DNA from: Solea solea
Lineage: Eukaryota > Chordata > Actinopteri > Pleuronectiformes > Soleidae
Direction: 5' to 3'
Assembly (NCBI RefSeq): GCF_958295425.1
Contig: NC_081141.1
Location: 18,099,680-18,163,679, forward strand
Length of the DNA: 64,000 bases
Shown: one piece after another, positions 15,301 to 24,212 of the stretch
Layout: each line of letters opens with the position of its first letter
How positions within the stretch are numbered: position 1 is the first letter of the stretch
Made by a program: the position numbers and the translations under genes
Notes under the pieces: generated by a model
Seen by the model: only the letters and a program-made list of their open reading frames with translations
Told to the model about the DNA's origin: nothing
Database searches by the model: none

Positions 15301-16754
15301 TGCCGAGGTCAAAATAAAGAAAGGAGAACTCAGGAGAGAGTGGACAGAACCTGACAAGCAGAGGAATTAGCAAAACTGAGGAAATTTCATCCAATAGAGA
15401 CGCACTCAAAAATCAAACCAGAGACATCTATTTCAACAGCTATGTACACACAGTGAAAGCAGTTGAATCTACACATGCAGTGAATAAATTATGAAGTAAA
15501 CTCTGTTCCAATCAGGAGTTTGGATCATTCCACATACCAGCCACTTAATCTGCATGTTCCCCAGTGGCTGTACACTGCCTACAGTGCTTCAGTCACTCAC
15601 ATGAACAGGAAACACCAGTTTAAGGTGATGAATTACAGTTTCACTTTATACTGCTATTATATTCATTCATTCATTCATTCATTCATTATCTACCACTTTA
15701 TCCTCCACCTGAGGGTCATGGGCCACTGGAGCCAAACCCAGCTGACACAGGGCTAAATGCAGGAAGGATTTTGGAGACAAAATATAGAGACAAACAACCA
15801 CACACGAGGAGAACATGCAAACTCCATGCTACCCACTACTCTGCCATGTGGCTCCCTATTAATACACGTATTGTTCAAAACTATTATAAAACTGCACCTT
15901 CTTGTACTTGTAATTTGCATTTGTTCAACCATCATTGTATTTTCTACGAAATGGGACAGTTCACCTCCAAGAAAAAGAGCACTGTTTTCTATTCATTTAC
16001 ATATTCATTTCCTAAATAAACCTTACCTGTCATCACTCATAAATCATACAAACACTGGTAACTCACTCTCAGGAACACACACACTCAAAGTTCCTTAGAA
16101 ACTATTTTAATAATCAATTAATTGGTTTTTTTCATGATTAAACCAAGATTTCTGATTGTTTCAGTTTCTTAAATGTGAATATTTTCTTAATTTCTCTGCT
16201 CCAGATAAAGAAATCACTGAAAGTGAATCATTTTGGTTTGTGGACAAAACAACACATTTGAGAACCTTATTATTCCCAGGTTTGACAAACACTGATCAAC
16301 AATATTTATTATTTATGATATTTCATGGACCAAACGATTGCTCGATTAATCGAGAAAATAATCGTTAGTTGAAGCTCTAGTTGTGGAGAGCGCTGGTGCC
16401 AATCTGAGCTTAACTCAGTTAAATTCCTTTTCTTTCTTTCTTTCTTTCTTTCTTTCTATCTAACCAATGTGCTGCAATATTAAATACAAAAAGACTTGTA
16501 TTTTGATTGTTTAAGAGATACTTCTACTACTTCACAGTAGTGGTCGTTTGAGAGGTCTAAAGAGGCAGAAGAGAGATAAAATGTGGGTGGAGTCCCTCAA
16601 CTCCTCCTTCTCTACACGTGCCGTATAAACAAATAAAACAGTCAGTCATGTACATCCTGCAGAGGAGAAGCTCAGCCCATTTTAGATAACAACACTGAAA
16701 GCACTGGAAGTCTGAACACACGGGTTGTTCAATCACTCAACCTCAGTCAGACCG

Positions 16755-16793
<39 letters not shown>

Positions 16794-17866
16794 TCACTTG
16801 GAATAGCAACCCATGATTTTATAGTCCAGGAAATGGTTTACTTGGTGTATGACTGAGTGAAGTAACAGCAACGAGCCACAAAGCACCTGTTGTTGAACGA
16901 AGAAAGCGGCACCTTCATTCCTGCAGTGCACACACACTCAAACAGGACTGAGTCACATTTCTCGAGTCCTAATCCACGGAGGAGATATGTCAAAGTTTAC
17001 GTTCTTGTTTTCCACCCGAGGAGAATCCATTTCCTAAAATGTTCCTAGAATGAACAGCTTCCTCGTCCTTCTGTGCACCATGGACATGGAATGAGCTGCA
17101 AAACATAGTTTCACTACAGACACTGCCTTCTTTAAAACACCTTCAACGGCGCTTTATGGACCGTCATGACAGAAACATAGTGTTTCACAGAGCCTTTTTA
17201 AGAGGTACTCTCCTTTAAATACTTCCTTTTAGCTTGTATATTCTGTACCTATTTGTGCTGCTATGTTGACCAGGACTCTCTGGAAGAAGAGATCTCATAT
17301 CCCAATGGGATCTATCTGGCAAAATTAAGGATAACTAAAAACTAAAAATAGATCAAAAGGGAGGCTGTTAAACCAGGGGCAGAAATGTCAGTGTGGGAGG
17401 AAGGCTGGCCAAACAAGAAGGACAAGATCAGCATGATACCACCAACACACTCACACACTCACTCACTTACTTCACTGAGGAATGAATGGTGTGAGCATGA
17501 ATATGCATGGCACTCAACACGAGATAAAGGGTGAAATTTAGATCTCCCAGTCACGAAAACTGTGGGGAAATCACACATGTTCACCTGAACCAGTGACATG
17601 TACCTTTATTTAAATAAATAAATAAATGAATGAATGAATGAATGAATGAAGGCTAGTCCTCTTTCTTCATAGGTTCACAGCGAAACTACATCCTTTCATA
17701 TTGAGTAGACACTCTGCTGAAGCATCTTTAATTCACTGCTCAATCATTCAATTACGCAGTAAAGTTGGTAACGTGGGAACGTGGCCTGTGTGTGTGTGCG
17801 CGCGCATTAACAGTGTGAACACACACACACAAACACACGCACACCGCAGGCCTTACTGCAGCAGGT

Positions 17867-17912
<46 letters not shown>

Positions 17913-18024
17913 TCCGTACTCTGCTTATTTTTCAAATATTTACCTGCTGCTTGTCAAAATGATCTCTCTCCGCTCCGAGGTTCGCCTCGGTCCGCCTGCT
18001 TTTCACTCGTGTGCTAATGTTCAT
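92..18024 (-). CDS. hip1r: hip1r, huntingtin-interacting protein 1-related (5' two thirds; 3' end outside window)
   Basis: Endocytic adaptor that links clathrin coats to actin: the N-terminal ANTH domain binds membrane phosphoinositides, the coiled coil dimerises and binds clathrin light chain, and a C-terminal talin-like I/LWEQ domain binds F-actin (family knowledge). Twenty coding exons can be joined in frame, 2059 nt or 686 residues, and I checked the codon phase at every junction. The protein follows human HIP1R closely, better than HIP1, for example in AFTFWSYALGFPL, LHDRYGQLV, SGQCRLAPLIQVIQDCS and KLDDPSHIRCTSSP. The last exon seen (92-178) splices onward, so the actin-binding part lies left of the window. 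The start ATG at 18022-18024 gives MNISTRVKSRR and has an in-frame TAG two codons upstream. The first intron is about 8.1 kb. Most teleosts may carry two co-orthologues; which one this is cannot be told from the sequence. Confidence 0.95.
1860..2235. mobile_element. hAT-like miniature element, copy 1 (degraded)
   Basis: Shares long similarity with 46009-46392: CCTCTGGTGGTACTTGGAGG near the left, AAATCAGAAATACTGTTCTA, GTGAAAAGTCTGTAGC and GATAATGGTGTTACTTCAAG. The terminal inverted repeats seen in the other copies are eroded here. It lies in the hip1r intron between exons 14 and 15. Confidence 0.65.
3674..4166. mobile_element. hAT-like miniature element with CAGGGTTCCC-type ends
   Basis: Left end CATGGTTCCCACACC and right end GGGAACCCTG are imperfect inverted repeats, each followed inward by AT-rich sequence with matching CTTTC/GAAAG and TTCAA/TTGAA blocks. 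It lies in a hip1r intron. A 90-residue open frame with a signal-peptide-like start (3577-3849) runs into it and is taken as chance. No clear target duplication. Confidence 0.5.
5641..18024 (-). CDS. hip1r: hip1r coding exons 1-9: ANTH domain
   Basis: Exons in transcript order: 17944-18024, 9763-9826, 8866-9008, 7924-7980, 7665-7745, 7456-7532, 7218-7279, 5803-5943, 5641-5698. They encode residues 1 to about 255. Exon 2 carries SKAINSTETPVKEKHAR, the lysine/histidine patch that in ANTH domains binds phosphoinositide head groups. Exon 3 gives ILGTHREKGAFTFW and SWKFCHVLHKILRDGH, exons 4-5 VVEVGKLW and NLHDRYGQLVAMYSK, exon 7 FQLTVEVFDYMDAEL, exon 8 LIQVIQDCSQLYHFTVKLL. Exons 8 and 9 meet in LPADTLQGH, a stretch nearly invariant in the HIP1 family. 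Exon 6 at first looks as if it used a GC donor at 7462, but reading on to an ordinary GT donor gives TDINNV, which matches the family and keeps frame. Confidence 0.93.
9053..9465. mobile_element. hAT-like element, TAGGGATG family, with near-perfect 8-bp target duplication
   Basis: Left end GTAGGGATGGAAC and right end GTTCATCCCTA are inverted repeats. Flanks are AGAACAGC (9045-9052) and AGAACAGG (9466-9473), differing at one base, the size expected for hAT transposition. It sits in the hip1r intron between exons 2 and 3 and contains the TA tract at 9258-9355. Confidence 0.65.
9258..9355. repeat. Long TA microsatellite
   Basis: Almost pure TA repeat of about 100 bp with a few TAATAC and TAGATAG interruptions, able to form hairpins. 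It lies inside the hAT-like element. Confidence 0.95.
9895..10030 (+). repeat. Dispersed repeat with GAGGACTAxTGGTCCTGAC core, copy 1
   Basis: Contains GACCAGGATTTG, then CATGAGGACTATTGGTCCTG and GAGAGGTAACAAA, matching 11530-11610 and part of 20280-20320, and runs into CA-rich sequence like the other copies. Confidence 0.6.
11379..11410. repeat. CA microsatellite
   Basis: About 16 CA units directly left of the dispersed repeat copy 2. Confidence 0.9.
11411..11620 (+). repeat. Dispersed repeat with GAGGACTACTGGTCCTGAC core, copy 2
   Basis: Longer copy, with CTGAGGACACTGC at the left, CTGACCTTAACCTAACCACAA in the middle and CATGAGGACTACTGGTCCTG at the right, bounded on both sides by CA repeats. 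Family name not recognised; probably a short mobile element. Confidence 0.6.
13019..13063 (-). CDS. hip1r: Candidate alternative first coding exon of hip1r
   Basis: Inside the long first intron the minus strand has an ATG with A at -3, then 15 codons (MSRHIESLLKGRDEK), ending at AAG followed by a good donor, GTAAGC. The exon ends in phase 0, the same as the canonical first exon, so splicing to exon 2 (9763-9826) would keep frame and replace the first 27 residues by 15 others while leaving the ANTH lysine patch intact. This is inferred from sequence only; a short open frame with a donor can arise by chance in 8 kb. Confidence 0.4.
14210..14567 (+). mobile_element. tRNA-derived SINE-like element split by a hAT-like insertion
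   Basis: The left part (14210-14325) has pol III box-A-like GATCAGTGGTAGG and box-B-like GGTTCAATTCC, then GAGCAAGACACTTAACCCC. The usual right part of such elements, AGACTAGAAAAGCTCTATATA, resumes at about 14511. Between them is a perfect-looking foldback element (see 14321-14508). Confidence 0.6.
14321..14508. mobile_element. Foldback miniature element (hAT-like)
   Basis: Starts AGTGTTTCCCAAGCCTGG and ends CCAGGGTTGGGAAACACT. The inverted arms extend about 80 bp: GTCCTCAGGGAACACTGCC on the left is mirrored by GGCAGTGTTCCCTGAGGAC on the right, and ACACCTGATTCAGATG by CATCTGAATCAGGTGT. No clear 8-bp duplication. Confidence 0.75.
14985..15115 (+). mobile_element. LINE 3'-end fragment, copy 1
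   Basis: GATCCTGTATCTCAATGGCA and CTTCCTGGCTAAATAAAG resemble the 3' tail of a fish LINE; a second copy is at 17060-17360. No coding part here. Confidence 0.45.
15655..15860 (-). repeat. SINE-like repeat fragment with ATTC tail, reversed
   Basis: Begins with ATTC units, then sequence whose reverse complement matches the right and middle parts of the 30985-31320 repeat (GACCCTCAxGTGGAGGA, GCATGTTCTCC). Confidence 0.5.
16434..16456. repeat. TTTC microsatellite
   Basis: About six TTTC units in hip1r intron 1. Confidence 0.85.
16757..16791. repeat. GT microsatellite
   Basis: About 17 GT units in hip1r intron 1. Confidence 0.9.
17060..17360 (+). mobile_element. LINE 3'-end fragment, copy 2, with coding remnant
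   Basis: The left part translates to WNELQNIVSLQT and KHLQRRFMDRHD, like the C-terminus of LINE reverse-transcriptase proteins, followed by GAGATCTCATATCCCAATGG, the same tail type as 14985-15115. 5'-truncated. Confidence 0.5.
17608..17650. repeat. AAAT/AATG tetranucleotide repeat
   Basis: AAAT units passing into AATG units, in hip1r intron 1. Confidence 0.85.
17876..17905. repeat. CA microsatellite close to hip1r exon 1
   Basis: CA tract beginning 39 bp downstream (in transcript sense) of the exon 1 donor at 17943. Confidence 0.9.
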
Positions 18025-18300
18025 CCTCTAGTTCACACAAAGACCGGTCCAATAAAAAAAACAACTCTCCTCTCCTCTCCTCTCCTCTCCTCCAAGAATA
18101 ATAATAAAACTGGCAGAGAAAAGGGTGAAATATCAGCGCAGGTTTCTCCTTCATGTGTCGGGACTCCTCCGGCTTCTTCCGTGCGTCACCAACAACATCT
18201 CCAGCTGCGGCTGCGTCTCACTGAGGATGCGCCGCGGCGGAAGGAGGAACAGCAGCGGCGTTTGCTTTACGCGGACTGATCCTCCCCCAAGGTGGACTCA
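18025..18300 (-). promoter_or_regulatory. hip1r: hip1r 5' UTR and probable core promoter, GC-rich
   Basis: Directly upstream of the hip1r start the base composition changes from AT-rich to GC/CpG-rich, with runs such as GCCGCCGCGG on one strand at about 18230-18242 and several further CpGs between 18150 and 18290. This is the only CpG-dense stretch for kilobases around and fits a CpG-type promoter plus 5' UTR. A CTCTC pentamer tract (18064-18090) lies inside it and an ATC/GAT trinucleotide tract (18298-18324) at its outer edge. The transcription start cannot be fixed from sequence. Confidence 0.5.
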
Positions 18301-18366
18301 TCATCATCATCATCATCATCATCACGTCCTCTGCTGACATCCTCCCACACACACACACACACACAC
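18298..18366. repeat. ATC trinucleotide and CA tracts upstream of hip1r
   Basis: About nine ATC units (18298-18324) followed by a CA tract (18345-18366). Open frames with poly-His or poly-Ser here are artefacts of the repeat. Confidence 0.9.
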
Positions 18367-19894
18367 GTCACCGTTTCCAGCTTCTACTTCACTAGCCATG
18401 TGTGTGTTTTTTCTGTGCCGATATTTTTTTTTTTAAAAAGGGAAAAAAATGTATGTACTATGTACTCAGTCTCACTTAGATAAAGCTCTATTTTTAGAGA
18501 GAGACACAAGAAAACAAAAGCAGTTGTGAAGCACAATTAAAGTGGGCTGTACAGGGCCGGTCAAAGCCTTTGTGGGGCCCTAAGCTGAATTTGATTTGGG
18601 TCCCCCTTCCCACCACCTTGAAGTAGCTGGTGCTTGACTATTATTGATACTGATGTAAAACTTTAAACTGCATTAATTATAGTTGTGTTATTTACACCAG
18701 ACCAGTGTCACTCTTAGTGGCCTAGCATTAATTTGCACTTCCATATTCAGCATGTAAAGTGTGCACTAAATCTTCATCTCCAAAATAAAACCAAAAAACT
18801 CAAGCTCAACACTTAAAAGACTGATTTTTGTCAGACTAAGACAATAATTTGGTTTTCTTAATGTCATGTAAACACGTTAGTCTGACTAAACTGGAGCTAG
18901 CCTTAGTCTGACTAATATACCTGGATAATACGATTCATAGTGCGAGTACTCCTGCATGTCTGACTGGAGTCGGACTTGGGGTTCTGCGTGTCAGACATAC
19001 AGGGCCAATGAATCGATTTTCTCCTCTGCATGCATAAAAGAAAAAAGAGAGAACTACTGTTCATCATTTATGTTAAGTTTCTACCTAATGGAAATATTCC
19101 ACCTAAATGTCATACACTGGACATTTAAACCCTGAGTTAAATGCCCCCCAAGAAACCTTTCAGCATGCAGGGGAAACGAGGGCAAACTCTCCTCTCATTC
19201 TTTCCATTTTATAAAGTGTATGAACAAATGATGACTTTGCTTAATGTAATTTCGCCTATTCCTTTTTTCCTTTCTTTTTTTTCAACCAACTTTACTCGAC
19301 TTAGCTGTCAACGTGGCATGTGGACAAACCTGATTTGTTTGTGTCTGTCAGTCCTTCATTTCTTCCTTTAGTTATCCGATGCCAAACCTTTAAAAACCAG
19401 ATATAACATTGACACTCGTATTTACAAAAAATATAATTAGTTCTAATTAAGATTCACTGATGCTGACCAGGCTTCGTGTTGTTGTTTTCGTCTTTGCAAC
19501 AGACTGGAAATAAGACAACTAACACTTTGTTTGTTTCTTATGTACATATCTGACTTTAGGCCCTGGTCTGCATTGACTCCTCAAGGCTGTAAGACTGGAA
19601 TTTCATGTTCACTGCTGCGGGTGGAGCTGAGACCACAATGTTTTGTTCCCAGGTATGCTGGGGAGCGACGCACAAGGGCTGATGGGACAACAGGAGGAGG
19701 AGGAGGAGGGACGTATTCCACGTCACGATCGCGGGAAAATAACGACAGTAAATGACAGCTGTGACCTTAAAACCTATAGCTTTTTTTTGTACATTTGTAT
19801 TGTTTCACAGCCTTTCACAAAAAAATTAATAAAAGATTTTCAACCACACAGCTGTTCATTACAGCTGTGGTAAAAGCAGACATTCAAATCTTAA

Positions 19895-19909
19895 CCACTA
19901 GACGGCAGT
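19895..19909 (+). promoter_or_regulatory. CTCF-like motif with one mismatch
   Basis: CCACTAGACGGCAGT matches the CTCF core except for C at the G/T position. Same orientation as the perfect match at 50496-50510. Confidence 0.25.
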
Positions 19910-20149
19910 AGATGACATATGATCAGATATAGTCAGGGTTTCTTCATATCCTCTTTTTCTTTTCTTTTTTTTTATGAGAGAATGAACCAGCAACATTCTT
20001 TACCAACCAGTTCATCAACAAACACAACAGCCTCTCAGTGTTAACTGTAACTGAAAATCAATCAATCAATAAATAAATAAATAAATAAATGAATAAAAAT
20101 CCACTCACCGCACAGATTAGATTCTAAACAATCAATGTTTGTGCAGCAT

Positions 20150-20330
20150 TCGTAGTGAGGACCCTCATAGACATAATGTATTCACGAGCCCCTTATCTTA
20201 ACCTTAACCTTAACCATCACAACTAAATGCCGGACCCTAACCACAATTAAGTTCTTACGCACTAATCTTAACCAGTTCAAAAAAGCAGTTCATGGGAACT
20301 ACTGGTCCTGACACACAAGTGTACAGTATG
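20150..20330 (+). repeat. Dispersed repeat with CTACTGGTCCTGAC core, copy 3
   Basis: GTGAGGACCCTCATAGACAT at the left, CTTAACC units and CTAACCACAATTAAG in the middle, GGAACTACTGGTCCTGAC at the right; same order as 11411-11620. Confidence 0.55.
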
Positions 20331-20384
20331 TGTATGTATAAGGTGTGGACACACCTTCTCATTTAAAGGTTTTTCAAACTTTTT

Positions 20385-20490
20385 TTTTTTTTACGTTTGC
20401 ATGTTCTCCATGTGTGTGCATGTGTGTGTGTTTTCTCCAGGTTCTCCGGTTTCCTCCCACAGTCCAAAAGCATGCAGATTTGAAGATTAG
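20385..20490 (+). repeat. SINE-like repeat fragment
   Basis: GCATGTTCTCC, then GTTTTCTCCAGGTTCTCCGG and TCCTCCCACAGTCCA, matching the middle of the 30985-31320 repeat. Confidence 0.6.
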
Positions 20491-20839
20491 GTTTTTTTTT
20501 CCTCTTTACATTGTTTTTACTTCTCTTTACTATACATCTGCTTTTTGAAGTGAGAAAGTAACTAATAACCATACCAGACGTTTCCACCCTGGTGTTGGTC
20601 CAGCACTGCTTGTGGTGTATGTCCTTCAGGTCATGGAGCTCTAGACTGAATAAAACGGCTGCTGTTTGTAAGACAGTAACTTATAACAATACCAAACTTA
20701 AGTGTACAAACAATAGTAAACCTTTTGATTTTGCAGATTCCAATACTTGTTGCAACACAGTTTTGACCACAAGAGATGGATTTTGGCATTTTTCTAATTC
20801 TGTCTGACCACCATTAAACTGGGGCCATCACGACTTCCT

Positions 20840-21300
20840 CCTATAGATTTTCAGTTTGTTTGTGAATTTAGACTTTGGGTCAATCACTGACATGTTTGCA
20901 GATGACACAACAGTGGTTGGGCATATATCTGAGTGGGAATGAGACAGTGTACAGGGATGAGGTACAGAGACTATCAGAGTGGCACTGAACCAAAAAAAAA
21001 AAAAGGAAAAAATGTGACATAGACCCCGCACCCCTCTACGTCAATGGGGGATGTGTGGCAAGGGTCCACACATTCAAATACCTGGGTGTCTACATCTCAT
21101 CTCAGAAGACCTCTCCCGCATGGAAACCAAACATAGCCATGATCAAGAGGGCACAACAAGGACTCATATTCCATGACAGTGCTGTATGCAGGCTGCTCCC
21201 CTGCAGATACTGCACTGGAAGACCTCGCCAGGTCACGTTACCTCTTTATGTTTCATGTTTTCCAGGACTAAAAACATAACTCTCAGCCTGGACACCATCG
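20840..21300 (+). mobile_element. Decayed LINE reverse-transcriptase fragment
   Basis: Broken frames spell MFADDTTVVGHIS (the FADD box of reverse transcriptase), then PLYVNGGCVARVHTFKYLGV and IKRAQQGLIF, the order typical of the 3' half of fish non-LTR retrotransposon ORF2. It is interrupted by an A-run and stops and lacks both ends. Clade uncertain. Confidence 0.7.
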
Positions 21301-22146
21301 TTTTGAACTGCTGCCCTCTGGTAAAAAGATACTGCCAGATCACACACTCCTCAGACTCAGAATTCTAAGGGTTAAACTCAGAATTTGTGCTGTTTTATTT
21401 TGTACATGTGACCCTAATACTCTTCCATAAGCTTGCATATGATCAAGCCACAGAAACCTTTTCTCATGGTTTGAGACCTAAATTAGGGCACACATGCGGT
21501 AACAGTGGTGGGTGTCATGAGATTAATTTACCTACTTCGATAATTTCAACACGATTGCTTTTGCATTTTCAAAATTCCTAAATTAAATCGACACACTTTT
21601 GTATTTTCATTATTTAAGCCTACATACATTTAAATCTACAACAGAAGTACTATTATAATAAAACTCTATATATGACGAAGCACTTTCATTATCTACAACG
21701 TTTTGTACAATTTAGTCTATTTTCATCATCATTTTAAACTACATACAGTATTTACCATCACCATGATTTTAATACTTTCTCATATAGCTTATAAGAAACA
21801 AGAAGTATACTAGGGTGAAAATAGATCAACGTGGGTGTTAGTTCTGCAAAAGGCAACCCCAATAGTTTAGGCTTAACAGTAAATTAAAGAAAAAGCTTCT
21901 TTCTTTTTTTTTTTTTTAACTCCCACACGTGGATATTTGCAGATTACTCAAAAAAAACATTCAACGTTTTACATCCAAAGGTGAGATTCAGCCTTGGGCA
22001 ATGAAGATGAATACTTCTTTGTGTGTCAATACATCAGAAAGCAGAACCTATAGATGACTTCCTGTGATGACCAAAACCACATTCTCTGTATACAGTCTGC
22101 ACAGTCCTTTCAAACGCAAGCAGTCAGAGAGAGCAGATCATTCAAG

Positions 22147-23121
22147 ATGCGATGCCATTTTGAAGGCAATCTGCTGACAAGAGCGCTCCCTCCACTGCTG
22201 GTGACCGAGATCATCTTGGGAATCCTCGGCAATGGTCTGGCTCTCTGGATCTTCTGCCTCCACCTGAAGCCATGGAAGAGCAGCACGGTGTTACTCTTCA
22301 ACCTGGCAGTGGCTGATTTTCTGCTCATCATGGCTTTGCCTTTGCGTGTCAGCTACTACATGTCCGGGCTCAACTGGGCGTTTGGACCCACTCTTTGCAA
22401 CATCTGCCTCTTCATGTTGGCTATGAACCGCGGTGGAAGCATATTGTTCTTGATGGCCATCGCTGTGGACAGGTACATGCGTGTGGTGCATCCCCATCAT
22501 CCCATCAACTCTCTGAGCATCTCCAAAGCCATGTTTGGAGTACTGGCAATATGGCTCTTCACCATTTCAATGAACGCTCACATTTTCACTCTACAACATG
22601 ACAACACGACCCACTGCGAAAGCTTTGTGATCTACACCGACACTGGCCATAATCTGAACTGGCACAAGTTTGTGTTTCTTTTCTCCTTCTACTTGCCTTT
22701 GACCGCGATTCTCTACTGCACTTTCCACATTATCATCCACCTGAGAGGGAGACAGCTGGCCCAGCACGCAAAGATCAAGAAAGCTCTGTGCTTCATCACA
22801 ATCGTGGTGGTGGTCTTCATCGTTTGCTTCCTCCCGAGCAACATCGCACTGCTCCTCATTTGGATCAAGAATCAGCAGGCGGTCAGCACCCAACCACAAT
22901 CTAAAGTCTGCGCTGCCATGGATGAACTGACCTGTGCGTTTTTCATCGCCATTAGCCTCACCTATCTGAATAGCGTGCTGGATCCTGTGGTCTACTACTT
23001 CTCCATCCCTGCCTTCCAGAACTTCTGCCGGAGAACGCTTCATCTGCCTCCAGCAGAGCTGACTCAAAGTACAGATAGGAAAACCAGAGAAACAGGCTCG
23101 CAGTCGCTCAGCCAGCTGTGA
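22147..23121 (+). CDS. hcar1: Hydroxycarboxylic acid receptor (hcar1-like), class A GPCR, single exon
   Basis: Seven-transmembrane Gi-type receptor. In mammals HCAR1 senses lactate and HCAR2/3 sense hydroxybutyrate, niacin or hydroxyoctanoate. The intronless frame gives 324 residues from the chosen ATG. Seen in order: TM1 with LGNGLALWIF, TM2 with LFNLAVADFLL, TM3 with FMLAMNRGGSI (the Arg corresponds to the ligand-anion-binding Arg of human HCAR2), DRYMRVVHPHH at the DRY position, the ECL2 cysteine in THCESF, HAKIKKA before TM6, and NSVLDPVVYYF as the NPxxY equivalent (DPxxY). The frame stays open upstream to an ATG at 22054, adding 31 residues, but homologues begin close to TM1, so 22147 is preferred. 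Location beside kntc1 is as in human. Similarity to the related OXER1 makes the exact subtype less sure than the family. Confidence 0.88.
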   Translation: MRCHFEGNLLTRALPPLLVTEIILGILGNGLALWIFCLHLKPWKSSTVLLFNLAVADFLLIMALPLRVSYYMSGLNWAFGPTLCNICLFMLAMNRGGSILFLMAIAVDRYMRVVHPHHPINSLSISKAMFGVLAIWLFTISMNAHIFTLQHDNTTHCESFVIYTDTGHNLNWHKFVFLFSFYLPLTAILYCTFHIIIHLRGRQLAQHAKIKKALCFITIVVVVFIVCFLPSNIALLLIWIKNQQAVSTQPQSKVCAAMDELTCAFFIAISLTYLNSVLDPVVYYFSIPAFQNFCRRTLHLPPAELTQSTDRKTRETGSQSLSQL

Positions 23122-23361
23122 TCAGAGAGCCAAAAAATGTTATCAAGTATATGTTGACTGCACTTTTTTCATATCTGTACCGTACATGCAAGCATAAATC
23201 TATGCAATTCTGAGTTACAGAACACAAAGCTTTATTTGTTACTGTATAAAATATAAGCTATGTAATATTGGAACATTAGCAAGAACGGAGAAGTATCATT
23301 ATATCAGCCAAGTGAAAATATGGTTATTTTGAGTTCACTGTTTCTTCACAGCACTTTCAAA

Positions 23362-23367
23362 AATAAA
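23362..23367 (+). terminator. hcar1: Candidate poly(A) signal of hcar1-like gene
   Basis: AATAAA about 240 nt after the stop codon; a second AAATAAAA lies near 23503. Both are on the coding strand. Confidence 0.5.
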
Positions 23368-24088
23368 CGTTTCCTTCAAGTTATTTTAAAACTGTGAAAT
23401 CATTGATGCACGGTTTTCACTTTCCCGAGTTTTATTCACAGGTCTTTTACACACTGAAGTATGAAAGTTCACTGACCTTCACTCTCTTTACAGTTGAATC
23501 AAATAAAAGGCTTTTTTGAGACATGGAACCAGGAGACACTGAGCACATGAATATGTCACAATGTGTGAGCATGGAGCAGGATCTTGAGGTGGTGGATGTC
23601 AAGGAAACAAAAGTGGATTTTGTTTTTAATGCAGTTTATCAGAGTCATATACAACATGTTTACATCAGCTGTTGACTTAGAACAGCAAGTGATACTCACA
23701 TAGGCATCATGAAATTAAAAAAACAATAAAAGTGGAAAAGGGGGGGATAAATGTGGAAAAAAAAATGATTAGATTGAGAATATATGCTGGGGTTCCTCAT
23801 AATAGTTTACCCATGACAGGGCTCCACCTTTTGACAAATATTTAGGGTCCTCACACCACTGTATGAGTGCTCAGGCCTTATATTGGAATATTATTGGCAT
23901 TCCTGGAGCTTATTTTGTAAATGAAATGAAAAATATATTTCTTCCCACATATCTTGTGATATGTTTGAGTTATTTCTTTATGTTACAGTAAGAAATCTCT
24001 TAACTGTAAGTAACTGGAATTTTCATTTTGCGGCTTCTGAACTAATTTTTTTCTTCAAGAATTCACAGATTCAAGGTAATGAGAAGCA

Positions 24089-24094
24089 TTTATT
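24089..24094 (-). terminator. kntc1: Candidate poly(A) signal of kntc1
   Basis: AATAAA on the minus strand about 120 nt past the kntc1 stop codon. It implies a short 3' UTR; the gene faces hcar1 tail to tail with roughly 0.7 kb between their poly(A) signals. Confidence 0.45.
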
Positions 24095-24212
24095 CAAACA
24101 TTACATGAACAATTGGAAGATAAATGTTAAGTGCAAATATTGCTTCTTAGCCCAAGGTGAACTGAGAAAGATCATATAAATACAGAGAATTTGAAAGAAT
24201 AATAGTGTCTGC

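Larger units (their letters stand above)
18367..22053. other. Intergenic region between hip1r and the hcar1-like gene
   Basis: 3.7 kb without a supported gene. It contains AAAT units (20065-20095), a dispersed repeat (20150-20330), a SINE-like fragment (20385-20490), a LINE fragment (20840-21300) and a CTCF-like site (19895-19909). The rest is AT-rich sequence in which I see nothing. In human I recall DENR and CCDC62 between these genes; no exon of either was recognised. Confidence 0.6.

Noticed and set aside
18292..18337. Poly-His and poly-Ser frames
   Set aside because: They are translations of an ATC microsatellite.
20190..20220. CCTTAA units as interstitial telomere repeat
   Set aside because: The unit is not CCCTAA, only about three occur, and they belong to a dispersed repeat also found at 11411-11620.
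22054..22146. N-terminal 31-residue extension of the receptor
   Set aside because: Open but polar and not matched in homologues, which start near TM1; the internal ATG at 22147 is preferred.
22591..23067. 158-residue minus-strand frame
   Set aside because: Shadow of the hcar1-like receptor coding strand.
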